A stretch of DNA of 64,000 nucleotides from Limosilactobacillus antri DSM 16041 (GTDB lineage Bacteria; Bacillota; Bacilli; Lactobacillales; Lactobacillaceae). Below are positions 60,494 to 64,000 of the stretch, piece by piece. The notes under the pieces were generated by a model, which searched no databases, had not been told where the DNA came from, and saw only the letters and a list, made by a program, of their open reading frames with translations. The stretch spans positions 488,390-552,389 of the forward strand of contig NZ_GG700733.1 of the NCBI RefSeq assembly GCF_000160835.1. Reading direction: 5' to 3'. The position numbers and the translations under genes were made by a program. Position 1 is the stretch's first letter, and the number at the start of each line of letters is the position of its first letter.

Positions 60494-60694
60494 ATGGAAC
60501 AAGGAACTGTTAAATGGTTTAACAATGATAAGGGCTACGGCTTTATTTCCCGGGAAAGCGGCGATGACGTGTTCGTGCACTTCTCCGCAATTCAAGGGGA
60601 AGGGTTCAAGAGCCTGGACGAAGGTCAGAAGGTTACTTTTGACGTTGAAGAAGGCGACCGTGGTTTACAGGCAGTCAACGTTGTAAAAGATTAA
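60494..60694 (+). CDS. csp: Cold-shock protein, CspA family
   Basis: A 66-residue single cold-shock domain with RNP1 KGYGFIS and RNP2 VFVHFSAI, an RNA chaperone that melts secondary structure at low temperature. The leader is about 110 bases from an extended -10 promoter (TGTGGTATACT, near 60369-60379), a long 5-prime UTR as usual for cold-shock genes. AGAGGAGAG precedes the ATG. A loose GC hairpin follows at about 60701-60745. Confidence 0.96.
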   Translation: MEQGTVKWFNNDKGYGFISRESGDDVFVHFSAIQGEGFKSLDEGQKVTFDVEEGDRGLQAVNVVKD

Positions 60695-60825
60695 TAAGTG
60701 CTCGGGCCCAGGGAGTTTGCCAATCGCTGCTCTCCGGGCCTTATTCTATCTCAGACCTGCAAACGGGCCAGGCCTTGTGGTATACTCAAACCATTGTCAG
60801 ATTATTTTGAAATAGGAGTAAGGAT

Positions 60826-61500
60826 ATGTTTATTGAACGTGATAGCCATCGGTGGCGGCGCTTCCTGCTTAGCGGTGGCTTCTTCTTGGCATTATTATTG
60901 CTGATTAAGTATAATTCATCAGTCGTTACGATGATGGATGCCGTTTTGCAGTCGCTGTTTACCAGCCAGCGCATAGAGGGACTGGGCTGGTTCCACGCCC
61001 TGATGACCCTGCTATCATTTTTAGCGAGTCCTAAGCTGGACCTGCTATGGGTACTGATTAGCGCCATCTTTTTGTGGCTGCATCGCTGCCAGATTCCGGC
61101 GCTATGGGCAATCGGAACCATTCTCGGCGGTGACGTGCTCGGGACGGTTGTTAAGCACATCGTTAAGCGGGCCCGGCCAGCACAGCACCTGCCGGCAGAT
61201 GATGGGTACAGTTTTCCGAGTGGCCATACGCTGGGCATCTTCTTAGTAGCAGCAATTATCCTGCTCGTGGTCCTGCCGTTGGTTCAGCGACGCGCGGTAC
61301 GGACGATTTGCCAAATTCTGATTGTATTTGTTATTTTCTTTGTGGCAATTTCCCGAGTATACCTGTACGCTCACTGGCCGTTCGATACCATCAGTGCGAT
61401 GCTGTTGGCCTACGCCTGGCTGCAGGTCGCCGAATGGCTATACGTGGCCTGGGCACCGCGGCTGAAACAGGTGCCGTTCCTGTCGAGTTCTAATATCTAG
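60826..61500 (+). CDS. PAP2-family phosphatase
   Basis: A 224-residue membrane phosphatase with about six segments. The three PAP2 motifs are KHIVKRARP, FPSGHTLG and SRVYLYAHWPFDTIS, in order, with the active site outside the membrane. Relatives dephosphorylate phosphatidylglycerophosphate or undecaprenyl pyrophosphate, so lipid-carrier recycling is plausible. ATAGGAGTAAGG precedes the ATG. The promoter has the same TGTGGTATACT extended -10 as csp. Confidence 0.93.
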   Translation: MFIERDSHRWRRFLLSGGFFLALLLLIKYNSSVVTMMDAVLQSLFTSQRIEGLGWFHALMTLLSFLASPKLDLLWVLISAIFLWLHRCQIPALWAIGTILGGDVLGTVVKHIVKRARPAQHLPADDGYSFPSGHTLGIFLVAAIILLVVLPLVQRRAVRTICQILIVFVIFFVAISRVYLYAHWPFDTISAMLLAYAWLQVAEWLYVAWAPRLKQVPFLSSSNI

Positions 61501-61558
61501 TAATGGAAAAGGTTAGGGAAGCAATCGCCCGGCCTTTTTAATTTCCCGGGAAATAATC

Positions 61559-62029
61559 ATGATTACAACTGACCGCTTAATAATTAAAAAAATTACCCAA
61601 GACCGTGACGGGCAGCTGGCTAAATTGCTCGCCGAGCCGACAATCCAACAAGGCGCCCGGCTCACCTTTACGAACTTGCACCCGACCAGTTTTGAAGTTG
61701 ACTTTCTCTTGCAAACTGGGGATTTTTACGCCATTTATGGGCAAGAGCAACCCCAGCTAATCCTCGGCTTGCTCTTCACCCAACCGGCTGAATTAGCTAA
61801 GAAACCAGCAGTTGAGCTCGGCTACCTCCTGGCACCGACCAGTCGGGGCCGGGGAATTATGACGGAAGCCGCTCGCGCCTTCGTTGACTGGTCGGGACAA
61901 GCCACACTTGCAATTACCGACCAGGATAACTTGCCATCGCAAGGGGTCCTGCGGCGAGCGGGCTTTCAACTGGTGAAGCAAACGGCTAACCAAATGCTGT
62001 GGGAAAAAGTTCCTTGCAGTCACCGGTAA
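61559..62029 (+). CDS. GNAT acetyltransferase, RimJ/RimL type
   Basis: A 156-residue acetyltransferase with the N-terminal TDRLIIKKIT, the acetyl-CoA loop SRGRGIMTEAAR (Q/RxxGxG/A type) and the late NLPSQGVLRRAGF. The substrate is unknown. The start at 61559 has a poor ribosome site, so it may begin at ATG 61559 with weak translation. The -35 box of the lysine riboswitch promoter lies inside its last codons. Confidence 0.82.
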   Translation: MITTDRLIIKKITQDRDGQLAKLLAEPTIQQGARLTFTNLHPTSFEVDFLLQTGDFYAIYGQEQPQLILGLLFTQPAELAKKPAVELGYLLAPTSRGRGIMTEAARAFVDWSGQATLAITDQDNLPSQGVLRRAGFQLVKQTANQMLWEKVPCSHR

Positions 62030-62041
62030 AGAGTGTATAAT
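62014..62041 (+). promoter_or_regulatory. Promoter of the lysine permease leader
   Basis: TTGCAG (62014-62019), 16 bases, TATAAT (62036-62041). Transcription would begin near 62048, just before the riboswitch. Confidence 0.75.
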
Positions 62042-62052
62042 ATTGATGAAAT

Positions 62053-62211
62053 GAAGAGGTTGCACTTTTCATCAGTAGCGGTTGCGAGGCGAATAAGCGC
62101 TGGACCAGCCGTGAAAGGGGAAGGTGCCGAAACGGCGGTGGCCTTATTGCTGTCAGCCGTTGGGCTATGACTTAAGAGATCATAGACTGTCGCACAGCTG
62201 CGGAGCGCTTC
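62053..62211 (+). ncRNA. Lysine riboswitch (L box)
   Basis: A 5-prime leader aptamer with the conserved lysine-riboswitch core. It begins AGAGGTTGCACTTTTCATCAGTA, continues with the hallmark GTGAAAGGGGAAGGTGCCGAAACGGCGG written in pieces here as GTGAAAGGGGAAGGTGCCG then AAACGGCGG (near 62111-62140), has the kissing-arm region GGGCTATGACTTAAGAGATCATAG, and closes with CTGCGGAGCGCTTC. It lies directly upstream of a terminator and the permease gene, so lysine binding should stop transcription. Confidence 0.92.
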
Positions 62212-62246
62212 CTAAAGATTGATTCGTTAATTTAAGAAGTTAATGG

Positions 62247-62283
62247 AGTCTTCTGACGGGGTCACCGTTGGGAGGCTTTTTAT
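62247..62283 (+). terminator. Riboswitch-controlled terminator
   Basis: AGTCTTCTGACGG (62247-62259) and CCGTTGGGAGGCT (62265-62277) form a 13-pair stem with four wobbles and then seven T residues. It sits 36 bases after the lysine aptamer. Confidence 0.88.
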
Positions 62284-62319
62284 TTTCCTCTTCAAAGAAA
62301 TTATTTGGAGGATTGTTAT

Positions 62320-63792
62320 ATGGCAGAAAGTACACAGGGGCACCAGGAGGGGCATATCAAGCGAACCCTTGAAACCCGCCACCTGGCAATGATTGCGCTC
62401 GGTGGAACCATCGGAACGGGGCTCTTTATCACGTCAGGGTCCGCAATTTCCACCGCCGGGCCGGGGGGCGCCCTAACCGCCTACGTTATCATGGGAATCA
62501 TGGTCTTCTTCCTGATGACTAGTCTAGGCGAAATGGCGACCTACATGCCGCTGACCGGTTCGTTTTCGGCTTATTCAACCAAGTTTGTTGACCCGGCCCT
62601 CGGCTTTGCGATGGGGTGGAACTACTGGTTTAACTGGGCAATTACGATTCCCGTTGACGTTACCAGTGCCGGAATTGTGATGAACTTCTGGCTGCCCCAC
62701 GTACCTAGCTGGGTCTTCAGCACGGTGGTCTTGGTCCTGATCTTTTTGATTAACTACCTTTCCGTGCGTTCCTATGGGGAAACCGAGTATTGGCTGGCCC
62801 TAGTAAAAGTCGTTACCGTAATCGTCTTCCTGGTGGTCGGGGTGGCAATCATCCTCGGAATCATGGGCGGCAAGCCGGTGGGCTTTAGCAACTTTCACTA
62901 CAAGCAGGCCCCCTTCGTTGGCGGGGCACCAGCTGTAATCAGCGTCTTCCTGGTGGCTGGTTTCTCCTTCCAAGGGACGGAACTGGTCGGGATTACGGCC
63001 GGGGAAGCCGCGACCCCGGAAAAGTCGATTTCAAAGGCAATTCACTCGACTTTCTGGCGGATCTTACTCTTCTATATTTTTGCGATCTTCGTGATTGCCT
63101 GCATCTTGCCGTACACCAACAAGAACCTGATGAATGCAGATGTGCAAAACATTACGATGAGTCCCTTCACGATTATCTTCAAGCGGGCCGGCTTGGCGGT
63201 TGCTGCTAGCATTATGAATGCCGTAATCCTGACGGCAGTAATTTCGGCCGCCAACTCTGGTCTGTACGCCTCCACCCGGATGTTGTATTCCCAGGCGCGG
63301 GAGGGTTACGCTTGGCGCTTCTTGGGCTACGTTAACCGACGGGGGATTCCGATCTACGCGCTGATCTTTACGATGATTGTTTCGACGCTGGCATTTGCCA
63401 CCCAGTTTGTGGTGCCGCAGGCTTATATGTACCTGACCGACGCTTCTGGACTGTGCGGTTTCATCGCATGGCTGGGAATTGCTATCTCGCACTTCCGCTT
63501 CCGCAAGGCGTTCATCGCCCAGGGCCACTCCGTGCATGAGTTGAAGTACCACGCGACCCTGTTCCCGTTTGGCCCGATCTTTGCCTTCATCCTCTGTATC
63601 GTGGTTATCTGTGGGCAAAACGTTGAGGCCTTTGCTAAGATGGACTGGTCGAACATCTTAATCACCTACATGAGTGTGCCACTGTTCCTAGTCCTGTTCT
63701 TCTACTACAAGATTCGGTACCGGACACACATGATTCCGCTCCGGCAGGTCGACTTGAGCAAGAGCACCAAGGGTGAAAAGTACGAAGGCTAA
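62320..63792 (+). CDS. lysP: Lysine-specific permease (APC family)
   Basis: A 490-residue amino acid permease with 12 membrane segments. The first helix region has HLAMIALGGTIGTGLFITSG, then GSFSAYSTKFVDPALGFAMGWNYW, and the substrate region includes FSFQGTELVGITAGEAATPEKSI. These segments match LysP rather than arginine or aromatic permeases, and the lysine riboswitch upstream makes lysine import the strong choice. The ATG at 62320 is 8 bases after GGAGG. It is monocistronic. It ends before a family 2 repeat. Confidence 0.94.
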   Translation: MAESTQGHQEGHIKRTLETRHLAMIALGGTIGTGLFITSGSAISTAGPGGALTAYVIMGIMVFFLMTSLGEMATYMPLTGSFSAYSTKFVDPALGFAMGWNYWFNWAITIPVDVTSAGIVMNFWLPHVPSWVFSTVVLVLIFLINYLSVRSYGETEYWLALVKVVTVIVFLVVGVAIILGIMGGKPVGFSNFHYKQAPFVGGAPAVISVFLVAGFSFQGTELVGITAGEAATPEKSISKAIHSTFWRILLFYIFAIFVIACILPYTNKNLMNADVQNITMSPFTIIFKRAGLAVAASIMNAVILTAVISAANSGLYASTRMLYSQAREGYAWRFLGYVNRRGIPIYALIFTMIVSTLAFATQFVVPQAYMYLTDASGLCGFIAWLGIAISHFRFRKAFIAQGHSVHELKYHATLFPFGPIFAFILCIVVICGQNVEAFAKMDWSNILITYMSVPLFLVLFFYYKIRYRTHMIPLRQVDLSKSTKGEKYEG

Positions 63793-63805
63793 ATAATTTT
63801 GATGA

Positions 63806-64000
63806 GGGGCTGTGACACAATCCCCTTACTTAGATAAAATATGAACGGCGCAGTACGCAAATGGGTTCCAGTGCTCGGCAAAACCGAACTCTGAAACCCT
63901 TTTTGCGCTTGCGGGGACTCCGAAGTCGATTCCGACTTCCGCGTTAGAACCATTCAAAAACGAAATCATCCTGATTTCTGTTTCACGGTTTGTCTCGCTC
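63806..64000 (-). repeat. Structured intergenic repeat, family 2, copy c, cut by the window edge
   Basis: GGGG/CCCC closes the first hairpin. The main hairpin (from CGCAAAT at 63856) is somewhat decayed, with one mismatch in CTGAAACC. It is followed by GAAGTCG/CGACTTC (63922-63939) and a second homologous hairpin, GAAATCA/TGATTTC (63962-63978). The element runs off the right edge. It follows lysP. Confidence 0.82.

Noticed and set aside
986..64000. Repeats as complete insertion sequences
   Set aside because: No transposase frame, no terminal inverted repeat pair common to all copies and no obvious target-site duplication were seen. A non-autonomous origin cannot be excluded.

Overview
The window looks like the chromosome of a high-GC heterofermentative lactobacillus of the Limosilactobacillus type. 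The evidence is a GC content above 50 percent, strong AGGAGG ribosome sites, a complete citrate lyase operon, malolactic enzyme, sucrose phosphorylase, and Lactobacillaceae-type families (DUF4811 with a DHA2 pump, MprF, a penicillin V acylase-like protein). The species cannot be fixed from the sequence alone. No phage, CRISPR array or intact insertion sequence is visible.

Layout. 0-8.8 kb: an ABM-fold protein, a sucrose uptake/phosphorolysis pair (MFS carrier plus gtfA) behind a promoter with two matching operators, an aldo/keto reductase, two serine enzymes of the penicillin-recognising fold, and galM. 8.8-13.7 kb: a DUF2252 gene broken by one amber codon, a pRiA4b-ORF3-domain protein, a zinc alcohol dehydrogenase and a cyclophilin. 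13.7-36.5 kb: a dense block for C4 and C6 acids, made of mleR/mleS, fumC, a soluble fumarate reductase, an LDH-fold enzyme carrying the malate dehydrogenase specificity arginine, a DASS carrier, a SorC-type regulator with citMCDEF-citXG, L(+)-tartrate dehydratase (ttdAB), an AraC and a second MleR-like LysR regulator, and a ThrE/YjjPB-type exporter. 36.5-53.9 kb: DNA repair (UDG-like, RarA), two DHA2 pumps, an esterase, DJ-1/PfpI, a choloylglycine-hydrolase-family enzyme, MprF, tRNA-Asp, a pseudouridine synthase, MerR control, RNase J and a CAAX-type protease. 53.9-56.4 kb: an AT-richer patch with a YeeE/YedE remnant and a C69 dipeptidase. 56.4-64 kb: UspA, two VIT-family metal carriers, a CDF exporter divergent from a DtxR/MntR regulator, a cold-shock protein, PAP2, GNAT, and a lysine-riboswitch-controlled lysine permease.

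How the genes fit together. Citrate (citrate lyase) and tartrate (TtdAB) both yield oxaloacetate. Oxaloacetate can be decarboxylated by CitM to pyruvate, or reduced by the LDH-fold malate dehydrogenase to malate, dehydrated by FumC and reduced by the fumarate reductase to succinate. That second branch reoxidises reducing power. Malate can also go to lactate through MleS. The DASS carrier fits citrate or malate uptake against succinate. The ThrE/YjjPB-like protein could be a dicarboxylate exit route; this is inference.

The least explained content is three families of structured intergenic repeats. They lie mainly in convergent gaps, and their copies differ by compensatory base changes that keep stems paired. 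Each full copy of families 1 and 2 reads, on the minus strand, as a 3-prime UTR ending in a terminator-like hairpin. These are the best candidates for undescribed RNA elements here.
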